From: Lutibacter sp.
GTDB lineage: Bacteria; Bacteroidota; Bacteroidia; Flavobacteriales; Flavobacteriaceae
NCBI GenBank assembly: GCA_002733665.1
Contig: NVWM01000009.1
Span: 32,828 to 96,827 of the forward strand
DNA length: 64,000 nt
Direction of reading: 5' to 3'
Shown: piece by piece, positions 54,341 through 63,102 of the stretch
How positions within the stretch are numbered: position 1 is the stretch's first letter
Layout: each line of letters begins with the position of its first letter
The notes under the pieces: generated by a model
What the model was told of the DNA's origin: nothing
Database searches by the model: none
What the model saw: only the letters and a program-made list of their open reading frames with translations
Made by a program: the position numbers and the translations under genes

Positions 54341-55306
54341 ATGAAAATTTTAACTCTTATAGCACGACTTTTTGTTGCTGCAACATTCATTTTCTCAGGA
54401 TTTGTAAAATTGGTAGACCCTTTAGGTTCTGCCTATAAGTTTCAAGAATATTTTAGCGTAGATGTTTTGAATATTGAATTTTTGATTCCGTATGCATTGC
54501 CTTTTTCAATTCTATTAATTATAGCTGAAATACTGCTTGGAGTTATGTTGTTAATTGGTTTTAAGCCGAAATTTACGACTTGGAGTTTGTTTTTAATGAC
54601 ATTGTTATTTTTGTTTTTAACATGGTATTCTTGGACATATGATAAAGTCACAGATTGCGGATGCTTTGGCGATGCAATAAAATTGACACCAAAAGAAACT
54701 TTTTATAAGAATGTAATATTGATTGTATTGATTGCATTTTTAATAGTTGCAGTAAAACATATCAAACCATTGTTTGGTAAAAACATTCTTAAATGGCTGA
54801 CTTTGGGTTCTTTGATGGTGTTTTTATATATCACATATCATGTATTAGTTCATTTGCCGATTATAGATTTTAGACCTTATGCAATTGATAAAAACATTCA
54901 ACAAGGGATGAAAGAAATTGGAGTTGACGGCTTGCCAAAAGTGCACGATTTCTATTTAGAAACCAATGATGGTGATGACTTAACTGATGAAATATTGAGC
55001 AAAGAAAAAGTAATGCTTGTTGTTGCTTATGATTTGGATATATCGGATATGGAAGGGTTTAAGAATGTTAAGAAAGCAACAGATTTAGCATTGAAAAATG
55101 GTTATACTGTTTACGGATTGTCATCTTCATATATTGATGATTTGATGGTTGTAAATAAGAATAATGACCTTAATTTCGAATGGCTTTTTGTTGACGGAAC
55201 TGTTCTAAAAACAATTATTAGAGCAAATCCTGGAGTTGTTACTTTAAACAAAGGAACGATCACTGGAAAATGGAATTGGATTGATGCTGAGGATTTTAAA
55301 CCTTAA
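54341..55306 (+). CDS. BT_3928-type protein, DoxX/MauE-like with thioredoxin-like C-terminus
   Basis: 321 residues. The N-terminal part (1-165) has four membrane helices of DoxX/MauE type (ARLFVAATFIFSGFVKLVDP, then AEILLGVMLLIGF and WSWTYDKVTDCGCFGDAIKL with a CGC). The rest (about 185-321) reads like a thioredoxin fold without CxxC (DLTDEILSKEKVMLVVAYDL). It may act in periplasmic redox chemistry. It follows DUF1599 by 11 bases, an arrangement common in Bacteroidota. Confidence 0.88.
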   Translation: MKILTLIARLFVAATFIFSGFVKLVDPLGSAYKFQEYFSVDVLNIEFLIPYALPFSILLIIAEILLGVMLLIGFKPKFTTWSLFLMTLLFLFLTWYSWTYDKVTDCGCFGDAIKLTPKETFYKNVILIVLIAFLIVAVKHIKPLFGKNILKWLTLGSLMVFLYITYHVLVHLPIIDFRPYAIDKNIQQGMKEIGVDGLPKVHDFYLETNDGDDLTDEILSKEKVMLVVAYDLDISDMEGFKNVKKATDLALKNGYTVYGLSSSYIDDLMVVNKNNDLNFEWLFVDGTVLKTIIRANPGVVTLNKGTITGKWNWIDAEDFKP

Positions 55307-55309
55307 AAT

Positions 55310-55684
55310 TTGAAACAAGCACTATTAGTATTTATAGGAGGAGGTTTTGGAAGTGTTGCTCGATATTTGATAGGGAAATACCTTAATAATGCCGAAAACG
55401 GTATTCCTTATGGTACTTTTCTTGTTAATATTTTAGGAAGTTTGTTAATCGGAATCATCTTAGGATTGGCAATTAAAAACGATACATTATCGAGTAATCA
55501 AACCTTATTGCTTGCAACAGGTTTTTGTGGAGGTTTCACAACGTTTTCAACCTTTGCTTATGAAAATCACGTGCTTTTAAAATCAGGAGACTTTATGAAT
55601 TTTGCAATCTATACAATTGCAAGTTTTGCAGTCGGTTTTCTTGCTGTTTTTTTCGGAATGTATTTGGTAAAAACTATTTCCTAA
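55310..55684 (+). CDS. crcB: Fluoride ion exporter CrcB/Fluc
   Basis: 124 residues, four membrane helices, from a TTG start. GGGFGSVARYLIGKYLN and the hallmark GFCGGFTTFSTFAYE (phenylalanine box and the TM3 break) are complete. A dual-topology dimer passes F- out of the cell. It begins three bases after the DoxX-type gene. No fluoride riboswitch is visible upstream, as expected for an internal gene. Confidence 0.95.
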   Translation: MKQALLVFIGGGFGSVARYLIGKYLNNAENGIPYGTFLVNILGSLLIGIILGLAIKNDTLSSNQTLLLATGFCGGFTTFSTFAYENHVLLKSGDFMNFAIYTIASFAVGFLAVFFGMYLVKTIS

Positions 55685-56292
55685 TGCTTTTCAAATGCTA
55701 AAACTCCAGCTTTTATCTCAACATTCAAATCATTTTCTCTAGGTGGAATTGGACAAGAATACTCATCATTATAAGCACAATATGGATTATAGGCTTTGTT
55801 GAAATCAATAACAATTGTATCTCCTTCAGGAATTTTGACATCAATATAACGTCCTGCGCCATAAGATTTATTTCCGTTTGTTAAATCATTAAAGGGTAGA
55901 AATAAATGATCTACGTATTCTGGATCTAATTTTGATTCTTGACTTTGATAAAGTTTCAAAGACAATTCTTTTCCATCAATAGTGAAAGTTGCGATACCAA
56001 ATTGTGCATATAGAGGTAAGCGATCTGTGGATGTTGGCATTTCAAAGATTGGTTCATCTGGAGTTCTTTCAAAATTTGCCACAACTCTAAAGGTTTTGTC
56101 AATTGGAAAAAATGATAATTTTTTAAACTTTTTTAAATCTTTTGACTTTAAAGGAGATGTTTTCTTATCAGAATAATGGACATTCAATTCGTATTGAAAC
56201 TGTTCTACTTCTTCAGTATGAGTCAATTCTTTATCTTGAGCACAACTCAATATTGAAATTAAAAATAGGAGTGTAATTAAAGTTTTCTTCAT
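55681..56292 (-). CDS. DUF1684 domain lipoprotein
   Basis: 203 residues. A signal peptide with lipobox (TLLFLISILSC) and a DUF1684 domain: FPIDKTFRVVANFERTP, QFGIATFTIDGKELSLKLYQ, RYIDVKIPEGDTIVIDFNKAYNP and the closing CAYNDEYSCPIPPRENDL, which is diagnostic. No function is proven. It overlaps the crcB stop by four bases convergently. Confidence 0.9.
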   Translation of the reverse strand: MKKTLITLLFLISILSCAQDKELTHTEEVEQFQYELNVHYSDKKTSPLKSKDLKKFKKLSFFPIDKTFRVVANFERTPDEPIFEMPTSTDRLPLYAQFGIATFTIDGKELSLKLYQSQESKLDPEYVDHLFLPFNDLTNGNKSYGAGRYIDVKIPEGDTIVIDFNKAYNPYCAYNDEYSCPIPPRENDLNVEIKAGVLAFEKH

Positions 56293-56359
56293 CAGGCTTA
56301 AAAATTTTATTCAAAAGTAAACATTTATTTTGTAGTTTTGATGAAACAATAACAATACC

Positions 56360-56502
56360 AAAAATGACAAATAGATACACGTATAAAAATGTAAGAAAAC
56401 AATCGGTTTATACCTTTTGGCGGAAATTATATATGTTGTAACTATATCAGAATAAAAAATATCAATATAAATAAAATCCGACATTCAGTCGGATTTTTTA
56501 GT
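56360..56502 (+). ncRNA. Possible short transcript ending in a strong terminator
   Basis: A terminator hairpin (AAATCCGAC / GTCGGATTT around ATTCA, with T tract, 56476-56502) has no gene upstream on this strand: the preceding gene is on the minus strand and its start is at 56292. A 25-codon frame at 56364-56438 (starts MTNRYTYKNV, ends RKLYML) could be a tiny gene; otherwise the stretch may be a small RNA or leader. I cannot decide. Confidence 0.35.
56476..56502 (+). terminator. Orphan terminator upstream of the MFS gene
   Basis: AAAATCCGAC pairs with GTCGGATTTT around ATTCA, followed by TTAG. It lies only 16 bases before the MFS ATG at 56519, leaving almost no room for that gene's own promoter, so it may be an attenuator. 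Confidence 0.85.
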
Positions 56503-56518
56503 TTTGTACTATACCAAG

Positions 56519-57730
56519 ATGAAAAAATTATATACAAATTATATAAACACATTTAGAGGGCTCTCAAAAGAAATTTGGTGGTTAGCGTTAATGACTTTGA
56601 TAAATAGAGCAGGAACGATGGTGATTCCATTTTTGACCTTGTACTTGACTAAAAACTTAAATTTTTCATTAAATGATGTTGGTTGGATTATGACTGCTTT
56701 TGGTTTGGGATCTGTTATTGGGACTTGGCTTGGAGGGAAATTAACCGATATAATTGGTTATTATAAAGTGATGGTTGGGAGCTTGTTTATTACAGGGTTC
56801 CTATTTGTTGGATTACAATTTTTAACAACATTTACCGAGTTCAGTTTTGGAATTTTTATTTTAATGCTTGTTGCAGATATGTTTAGACCTGCAATGTTTG
56901 TTGCAATGAGTGCGTATAGCAAACCAGAAAACAAAACACGCTCTGTAACTTTAATTAGATTGGCAATCAACCTTGGGTTTTCTGCAGGACCAGCAATTGG
57001 AGGTTTAATTATAGCAACATTAGGCTATAGAGGATTGTTTTGGGTAGATGGAATTACTTGTATTTTAGCGACATTTTTATTGATAAAAGTTTTGGACCCG
57101 AAGAAAACAAAACCTTTGGATGAAGTGAAAGTTAAAAACCCAATATCAGTTTATAAAGATAAATCATTTTGGATGTTTTTTGCTGCCATGACATTGTTTG
57201 GAGTCGTATTTCTACAGTTTTTATCTACAATGCCACTTTTTTATACCGATGTTCACCATTTATCAGAACTTGAAATAGGATTGCTTTTAGGGATGAATGG
57301 TCTAATGATATTTTTCTTAGAAATGCCATTGGTACAATGGTTGGAAAACAGTAAATATACTAAAGTTGGATTGATTCTTTTTGGTGGCGTATTAACTACT
57401 TTAGGTTTTTTAGTACTGAATACTACTTCTTGGATTGGTGTGCTTATAATTAGCATGATTTTAATGACTGTAGGAGAAATGATTGCTTTTCCTTTTTCAA
57501 ATGCTTTTGCAATAGAGCGTGCTAAAAAAGGGAATCAAGGTCAATATATGGCATTGTATATTATTTCTTTTTCAATAGGTCATGTAATTGCTCATAATGC
57601 AGGATTACAAATGGTTGATAAACTTGGTTTTGAAATGACTTGGAATATCATTACTGTTTTAGGAGGGGTATGTGTGTTGCTATTGTATCTTTTAAAAAGA
57701 TATTTGAAACTTAAAGGTGAAGTTACATAA
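56519..57730 (+). CDS. MFS transporter
   Basis: 403 residues from the ATG at 56519 (a TTG 15 bases earlier is less likely). Twelve membrane segments with the MFS motif A between helices 2 and 3 (GLGSVIGTWLGGKLTDIIGYYK, split over two pieces) and RPAMFVAMSAY. It resembles DHA1-type exporters. No substrate can be predicted. A terminator-like hairpin sits just upstream, so expression may depend on read-through. Confidence 0.88.
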   Translation: MKKLYTNYINTFRGLSKEIWWLALMTLINRAGTMVIPFLTLYLTKNLNFSLNDVGWIMTAFGLGSVIGTWLGGKLTDIIGYYKVMVGSLFITGFLFVGLQFLTTFTEFSFGIFILMLVADMFRPAMFVAMSAYSKPENKTRSVTLIRLAINLGFSAGPAIGGLIIATLGYRGLFWVDGITCILATFLLIKVLDPKKTKPLDEVKVKNPISVYKDKSFWMFFAAMTLFGVVFLQFLSTMPLFYTDVHHLSELEIGLLLGMNGLMIFFLEMPLVQWLENSKYTKVGLILFGGVLTTLGFLVLNTTSWIGVLIISMILMTVGEMIAFPFSNAFAIERAKKGNQGQYMALYIISFSIGHVIAHNAGLQMVDKLGFEMTWNIITVLGGVCVLLLYLLKRYLKLKGEVT

Positions 57731-57789
57731 GTCTAAATCTAGTTATTAGTAAATTGTAGAGCTGAATAGAAAAAATCTATCTGGAAGGT

Positions 57790-58329
57790 TTAACTGCAAA
57801 CTTTACAGTCGTCTTTCTCTTTAATTTCGCCAACAAGGTTTCCTTTTTTATTGATTACAAATCCACAACAATCCATAAATCCTTGAGCAATTAGTTTTCT
57901 TGCACGTTGAATTTGTGATTTAACTGTTGGTAAAGAAAGTTGTAATTGTTTGGCAACTTCTGCTTGTTTCATTCCTTTAATGTCTGATAAAAATAGAGGG
58001 TCTCGATATTTTTTTGGTAAATTTTTTAAAATTCCTCTTAAACAATCTTTTTCGGTATGAATAGTTGCTTCAATTTCAATTTCTGATTCAAAGTTGGCAA
58101 TTTCAACAGTTTTGTTGGTAGATTTAAAATGGTCTAAAATAGAATTTCGAGCAATGGTAAAAATCCAAGGTTTTAGTTTTGTAATATCTTTTAAAGTGTG
58201 AAGTTTTGTATGTATTTTAATAAAAGTGTCTTGCAAAATATCATCAGCAATAAAGTTATCTTTCACCTTGCTGATAATAAAACGTTTTAAATCTTTAGAA
58301 TATTTTTTCCAAACTTGATTTGTAGTCAT
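57790..58329 (-). CDS. sigZ: SigZ-type RNA polymerase sigma factor
   Basis: 179 residues. Region 2 has DDILQDTFIKIHTKL and KPWIFTIARNSILDHF; region 4 has LPKKYRDPLFLSDIKGMKQAEVAKQLQLSLPTVKSQIQRARKLI. The C-terminal tail beyond region 4 (about 150-179) is typical of SigZ and holds four Cys (154, 155, 175, 178; CCGFVINKKGNLVGEI, then DDCKVC), which could bind a metal or sense redox. No anti-sigma gene is adjacent. Upstream on the same strand are a Cys-rich mini-gene and DUF3703. Confidence 0.9.
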   Translation of the reverse strand: MTTNQVWKKYSKDLKRFIISKVKDNFIADDILQDTFIKIHTKLHTLKDITKLKPWIFTIARNSILDHFKSTNKTVEIANFESEIEIEATIHTEKDCLRGILKNLPKKYRDPLFLSDIKGMKQAEVAKQLQLSLPTVKSQIQRARKLIAQGFMDCCGFVINKKGNLVGEIKEKDDCKVCS

Positions 58330-58347
58330 AACTTTAAAGAGTAATGA

Positions 58348-58416
58348 ATGTCATTCTGAGTGAAACGAAGAATCTCAACTATAAAAATAAAGATTCTTCA
58401 CTACGTTCAGAATGAC
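58348..58416. repeat. REP-like inverted repeat between the Cys-rich gene and sigZ
   Basis: GTCATTCTGAGTGAAACGAAG with GAATCT on the left is matched by AGATTCTTCACTACGTTCAG and AATGAC on the right, imperfectly, across an about 17-base loop. Same family as the other elements. It lies in the 94-base gap and could act as an mRNA processing or termination site. Confidence 0.75.
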
Positions 58417-58423
58417 AATTAAT

Positions 58424-58525
58424 TTAACAATTACAATTAGTGCAAGTACAATTCTCACAATTACAACTAGCGCAATTTCCATTTTTGCAACCTTCACAGT
58501 TACATGTACAATCTGTATTTTTCAT
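58424..58525 (-). CDS. Cys-rich mini-protein, metallothionein-like
   Basis: An open frame of 33 codons with ATG at 58525-58523 and TAA at 58426-58424. Eleven of 33 residues are Cys (positions 6, 8, 10, 13, 18, 21, 23, 26, 28, 31, 33), mostly in CxC and CxxC pairs (CTCNCEGC, CASCNCENC, CTNCNC), with Asn, Thr, Lys and Glu as the rest and no hydrophobic core. Such a composition is not expected by chance in AT-rich DNA and is what a small metal-binding peptide looks like. It lies on the same strand as, and directly before, sigZ. The family is unknown to me. Confidence 0.7.
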   Translation of the reverse strand: MKNTDCTCNCEGCKNGNCASCNCENCTCTNCNC

Positions 58526-58629
58526 TTTATCTGTTTTAATGTTCACTTAATAGACAACCAAATTACAAAAAAGATGCATTTTATCAAAAAAAAATATTGA
58601 TGCTCTGCGTCGAGGTTTCCATTGAACTT

Positions 58630-58653
58630 GTCATTCTCGCGAAAGCGGGAATC
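58630..58653. repeat. Single REP-like half element
   Basis: A hairpin beginning GTCATTCTCGCG and ending GCGGGAATC, the left arm of the 25837 type. Its last base is the first base of the DUF3703 stop codon, so it forms the 3' end of that transcript. Confidence 0.7.
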
Positions 58654-58994
58654 TAAGAGAAATATTTTTGAATTTCTTTTCTTATCGGAATAGACTTCAT
58701 GGGAGAAAGATTAGTTCCGCCAGTATTTCCTTTTGGTACCCAAATAAGTGTGAATAGGAGTGAAGCAATAATTCGAATAGTTTGCCCAATTATTTCTCGG
58801 ATACTTTTAGTTTTAATTCCCCAAACAAACATCCAAGAATGACTTAGAGTATGTCTAAATAAATGCGATTGCCCTAAAACATGAGCATTTTCAAAATGAT
58901 AAAATGATGTTTGAACCTCTTTATTTTTCAGAGCTTTTTTACCTTTTCTGAGTTGACTATAAAATTTCTTTTTTCTTTGTTTTTTGAGTGTCAT
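58653..58994 (-). CDS. DUF3703 domain protein
   Basis: 113 residues. The full DUF3703 pattern is present: FYHFENAHVLGQSHLFRHTLSHSWMFVWG, IREIIGQTIRIIASLLFTLIWVP and GNTGGTNLSPMKSIPI. Two hydrophobic stretches suggest membrane association. The family has no proven function; from memory it is often reported near heavy-metal efflux genes, which would suit the Cys-rich peptide downstream. The N-terminus is strongly basic (KKQRKKKFYSQLRKGKKALK). Confidence 0.85.
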   Translation of the reverse strand: MTLKKQRKKKFYSQLRKGKKALKNKEVQTSFYHFENAHVLGQSHLFRHTLSHSWMFVWGIKTKSIREIIGQTIRIIASLLFTLIWVPKGNTGGTNLSPMKSIPIRKEIQKYFS

Positions 58995-59047
58995 TGGTTA
59001 GTTTTTACCAATAGACATCGTTATTTGAGAAAAGATGCAATAAAGTA

Positions 59048-62000
59048 TTACATATTCCTTCTATATTGTCCTCCAACTTCAAATAATGCGTGCGTAATTT
59101 GCCCTAAAGAACACACTTTACACACATCCATAAGAGCCTCAAAAATATTTTCATTATTTACTGCTCTGCGCTGTAAATCTTTTAATAATTTGTCTGTGTC
59201 ATTTGCGCTGTGTAGATTTTCTAAAGTCGTAATTTGAAACTGTTTTTCTTCTTCTGTTGCTCTGATTACTTCAGCAGGAATAACAGTTGGAGAACCTTTA
59301 GAACTTAAGAATGTATTTACACCAATAATTGGAAATTCACCATTATGTTTTAACGTTTCGTAATACAAACTTTCTTCTTGAATTTTAGAGCGCTGATACA
59401 TAGTTTCCATTGCGCCTAAAACGCCTCCTCTTTCTGTAATTCTATCAAATTCTAATAAAACTGCTTCTTCTACCAAGTCAGTCAATTCCTCAATGATAAA
59501 CGAACCTTGAATAGGGTTTTCATTTTTCGCCAATCCTAATTCTTTATTGATAATCAACTGAATTGCCATTGCTCTACGAACTGACTCTTCTGTAGGAGTT
59601 GTAATCGCTTCGTCATAGGCATTGGTATGTAAAGAATTACAGTTGTCATAGATTGCATATAATGCTTGAAGCGTCGTTCTAATATCGTTAAAATCTATCT
59701 CTTGCGCATGTAAACTACGTCCAGAAGTTTGAATATGATATTTTAACATTTGTGCTCTTGCATTAGCTCCGTACTTATGCTTCATGGCTTTTGCCCAAAT
59801 TTTACGAGCTACTCTACCTATAACTGCATATTCTGGATCAATTCCGTTTGAGAAAAAGAAAGATAGGTTTGGACCAAACTTGTTGATGTCCATTCCTCTA
59901 GAAAGGTAGTATTCAACATAGGTAAATCCATTTGATAAGGTAAATGCCAATTGCGAAATAGGATTTGCTCCTGCTTCTGCAATATGATATCCAGATATAG
60001 AAACTGAATAGAAATTACGAACATTATTTTCGATAAAATATTCTTGAACATCACCCATTAAACGCAAAGCAAATTCCGTAGAGAAAATGCAAGTATTCTG
60101 TGCTTGATCTTCTTTTAAAATATCTGCTTGAACGGTTCCACGTACTTGTGCAATCGTTTTAATTTTAATATCTTGATAAATGTCATTTGGAAGGACTTGA
60201 TCTCCAGTGACACCCAATAATAGTAAACCTAATCCATTGTTTCCTTCAGGTAAGTCGCCATTGTATTTTGGGCGTTCTTTACCTTTGTAAATTTTTACAA
60301 TTTTTGCTTCAATTGCTGTTTCTAGACCATTTTCTTTAATGTAAACTTCACACTGTTGGTCAATAGCAGCATTCATAAAATAGCCTAACAACATTGGTGC
60401 AGGACCATTAATCGTCATGCTTACAGATGTCATTACGTTTGCCAAATCAAAACCAGAATACAATTTCTTTGCATCGTCAAGACAACAAATACTTACTCCA
60501 GCATTTCCTATTTTTCCATAAATATCTGGACGGAGATCTGGATTATTACCATACAATGTTACACTATCAAATGCTGTTGATAAGCGTTTCGCTGGTAATC
60601 CCCTACTCACATAGTGGAAACGTCGATTAGTTCGTTCAGGCCCACCTTCTCCTGCAAACATTCTTGCAGGATCTTCACCTGTTCTTTTAAATGGATACAA
60701 TCCAGAAGTGTAAGGGAATTCTCCTGGAACATTCTCTTGTAAACACCATTTTAAAATATCTCCCCAAGCCTGATATTTAGGTAAGGCGACTTTTGGAATT
60801 TGAGAATGAGATAAAGACTCAGTATGCGTTTCTATTTTTAGTTCTTTACCTCTTACTTTGAAAGAGTAAATAGGGTTTTTATAGCGATTTACTTTTTCAT
60901 TCCAACCTGTAATTACTTCCCAATTGTATGGATTAAGATTTAGTTTTACTCTGTCAAATTCTTTTATTAATAACTTTAAAAACTCTATTTGAAATTCCTC
61001 GTCAGTCGTGCCTCCTTCTGTCGTAATGACATTACGAGTGTCATTCTGAGCTTGTCGAAGAATCTCATCACTATTTAATCCATGCTTGTCAAGAAGAGAT
61101 TGCTTCGCTTCACTCGCAATAACGTTTGATACAGATTCAATCGTCTTAAAAATCCCATATAATTTTTGAGCAACTTCTACTTGTGCATTTCCGCTTTTGT
61201 CATATGCGCGATTACTTTCAGCAATTTCAGATAAATAACGTGTTCTTGAAGGTGGAATGACAAATATCTTCTCGCTCATTTCTTCCGAAATTTCAAAAGT
61301 AGATTTTAAATCAGAACCTGTTTTTTCAACCAATTTATCCATAATGGCTTTGTACAGCGTATTCATTCCAGGATCGTTGAATTGTGAAGCGATGGTTCCA
61401 TAAACGGGTAAATCATCTTGATGCACATCCCAAAGATGATTATTACGCATGTATTGTTTTTTCACATCACGTAAGGCATCTAAAGAGCCTCTTTTGTCAA
61501 ATTTATTGATAGCAACCAAATCTGCAAAATCCAACATGTCAATTTTTTCTAATTGAGTGGCTGCGCCAAATTCTGGAGTCATTACATATAATGAGACATC
61601 AGAATGTTCTATTATTTCAGTGTCCGATTGTCCAATTCCAGAAGTTTCTAAAATGATAAGGTCATACTCAGCAGCCTTCAACACTTCAACAGCCTCATTC
61701 ACATATTTTGACAATGCTAAATTAGATTGACGCGTAGCCAAACTTCGCATATACACTCTTGGAGAATTGATTGCATTCATACGAATACGATCACCCAATA
61801 ATGCTCCGCCAGTTTTACGCTTAGAAGGGTCAACAGAAACTAATCCAACTGTTTTTTCTGGGAAATCGACTAAAAACCTTCTAACCAATTCATCAACTAA
61901 AGATGATTTTCCAGATCCACCAGTTCCTGTAATTCCTAAAACAGGAGTTTTAGAGTTTTTATTTTTTTTATGAATAGCATTTAATGTTTCTTTCGCTACT

Positions 62001-62533
62001 TCAGGGAAATTTTCAGCAGATGAAATAATTCTAGCGATTGCTTTTGGATTTTTTTCTGATAAAAGATCAATTTCACCATTTAATACATCGCCAATCGCGA
62101 AATCAGAAGCCTTTACCAAGTCATTAATCATACCTTGTAATCCCATTTCACGACCATCATCTGGTGAGTAGATTCGTGAAATACCATAATCCATCAACTC
62201 TTTAATTTCGGTTGGTAGAATTACTCCGCCACCTCCACCAAAAATCTTGATATGTTCCGCTCCTCTTTCTTTTAACAAGTCATACATGTATTTAAAATAC
62301 TCATTATGACCTCCTTGGTATGACGTTAAGCATATTGCATTTGCATCTTCTTGAATTGCAGTATTGACTACTTCTTCTACACTACGATCATGTCCTAAAT
62401 GTATAACTTCAACTCCAGTTGCTTGAATAATACGGCGCATGATATTTATAGCAGCATCGTGTCCATCAAATAGGGAAGCAGCCGTTACAATTCGTACTTT
62501 ATTTTTAGGTTTATAAGGTGTGATTTGTTCCAT
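59048..62533 (-). CDS. icmF: Fused acyl-CoA mutase (IcmF-type isobutyryl/methylmalonyl-CoA mutase)
   Basis: 1161 residues in three parts: a B12-binding domain (about 12-140, [12 protein letters not shown] with the cobalt-binding His25), a MeaB-like G-protein chaperone domain (Walker [10 protein letters not shown] at 203-211, [29 protein letters not shown]) and the mutase substrate domain (from about 540; [35 protein letters not shown]). It rearranges branched acyl-CoA carbon skeletons with adenosylcobalamin. In the linker (about residues 468-505) it carries a translated palindromic repeat ([24 protein letters not shown]), so the normal length is exceeded by about 30 residues. Confidence 0.92.
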   Translation of the reverse strand: MEQITPYKPKNKVRIVTAASLFDGHDAAINIMRRIIQATGVEVIHLGHDRSVEEVVNTAIQEDANAICLTSYQGGHNEYFKYMYDLLKERGAEHIKIFGGGGGVILPTEIKELMDYGISRIYSPDDGREMGLQGMINDLVKASDFAIGDVLNGEIDLLSEKNPKAIARIISSAENFPEVAKETLNAIHKKNKNSKTPVLGITGTGGSGKSSLVDELVRRFLVDFPEKTVGLVSVDPSKRKTGGALLGDRIRMNAINSPRVYMRSLATRQSNLALSKYVNEAVEVLKAAEYDLIILETSGIGQSDTEIIEHSDVSLYVMTPEFGAATQLEKIDMLDFADLVAINKFDKRGSLDALRDVKKQYMRNNHLWDVHQDDLPVYGTIASQFNDPGMNTLYKAIMDKLVEKTGSDLKSTFEISEEMSEKIFVIPPSRTRYLSEIAESNRAYDKSGNAQVEVAQKLYGIFKTIESVSNVIASEAKQSLLDKHGLNSDEILRQAQNDTRNVITTEGGTTDEEFQIEFLKLLIKEFDRVKLNLNPYNWEVITGWNEKVNRYKNPIYSFKVRGKELKIETHTESLSHSQIPKVALPKYQAWGDILKWCLQENVPGEFPYTSGLYPFKRTGEDPARMFAGEGGPERTNRRFHYVSRGLPAKRLSTAFDSVTLYGNNPDLRPDIYGKIGNAGVSICCLDDAKKLYSGFDLANVMTSVSMTINGPAPMLLGYFMNAAIDQQCEVYIKENGLETAIEAKIVKIYKGKERPKYNGDLPEGNNGLGLLLLGVTGDQVLPNDIYQDIKIKTIAQVRGTVQADILKEDQAQNTCIFSTEFALRLMGDVQEYFIENNVRNFYSVSISGYHIAEAGANPISQLAFTLSNGFTYVEYYLSRGMDINKFGPNLSFFFSNGIDPEYAVIGRVARKIWAKAMKHKYGANARAQMLKYHIQTSGRSLHAQEIDFNDIRTTLQALYAIYDNCNSLHTNAYDEAITTPTEESVRRAMAIQLIINKELGLAKNENPIQGSFIIEELTDLVEEAVLLEFDRITERGGVLGAMETMYQRSKIQEESLYYETLKHNGEFPIIGVNTFLSSKGSPTVIPAEVIRATEEEKQFQITTLENLHSANDTDKLLKDLQRRAVNNENIFEALMDVCKVCSLGQITHALFEVGGQYRRNM
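61036..61124. repeat. REP-like element inside the icmF coding region
   Basis: GTGTCATTCTGAGCTTGTCG with AAGAATCTCATCAC on the left and AAGAGATTGCTTCGCTTCAC with TCGCAATAAC on the right are halves of the REP family seen in the gaps. It keeps the reading frame open on the minus strand. Confidence 0.8.
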
Positions 62534-62587
62534 ATATTACATTCGATTTACGAGTGCAATTTACGGAATTTTAAATTTTGAAGTGAT

Positions 62588-62917
62588 TTATTTCAGATAA
62601 TTTAAAAAGGAGAACCTTTTTCTGACTTTATGATACTCTAAATTGTTTTCATTTTGATATGCCTCTCTTTCAAAAGAAATATTTCTGTAGGCTAAATCCC
62701 AACTTTTATACTGTATCAAGCGGATAAAACCCTCAATTAGATACCAAACAAAAAAGAAAATCCAAAGTAATTCTGCTTGCTGTTTTAAATGAATTTTTTC
62801 ATGATTTATTATTATAACATCCTGCTTTAAAGCATTGCTTTTTAAAAATATAAAAGGATAAATAGTCAAGCCAATATATTTTTTAGGAATTATATATTTG
62901 AAAATTAAAATCATCAT
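62588..62917 (-). CDS. Small HExxH membrane protein
   Basis: 109 residues. A hydrophobic N-terminal part (IPKKYIGLTIYPFIFL) precedes NHEKIHLKQQAELL, an HExxH zinc-protease-like motif, followed by a membrane segment (LLWIFFFVWYLIEGFIRLI) and SFEREAYQNENN, in which the Glu may be the third ligand (as in the M48/M56-like 'ExxxE/A' helix). It looks like a stand-alone remnant or small relative of M56-type peptidases. It is only partly recognised; the activity is a guess. Confidence 0.7.
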   Translation of the reverse strand: MMILIFKYIIPKKYIGLTIYPFIFLKSNALKQDVIIINHEKIHLKQQAELLWIFFFVWYLIEGFIRLIQYKSWDLAYRNISFEREAYQNENNLEYHKVRKRFSFLNYLK

Positions 62918-63102
62918 TGTTTTATAATCAAAAATGAAGCCAAAATTCTAATAAATCAAATACCTATTTTGGTATGGTTGTTGATACATATAGATGAATA
63001 GAAAAGAGTACTAAAAGTGTTCTTATGGATGCCAAAAATGGAATTGCTAGTTTTGGCTAACAATTTTATGTAAATAATTTTTATACTATTAAATTTAAAA
63101 AG

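Noticed and set aside
60427..60630. 67-codon plus-strand frame inside icmF
   Set aside because: Antisense shadow of the conserved mutase domain.
62918..63102. Gap before the DUF4136 gene checked for an RNA or small gene
   Set aside because: AT-rich with no convincing frame, no tRNA fold and no clear -7 element; nothing to call.
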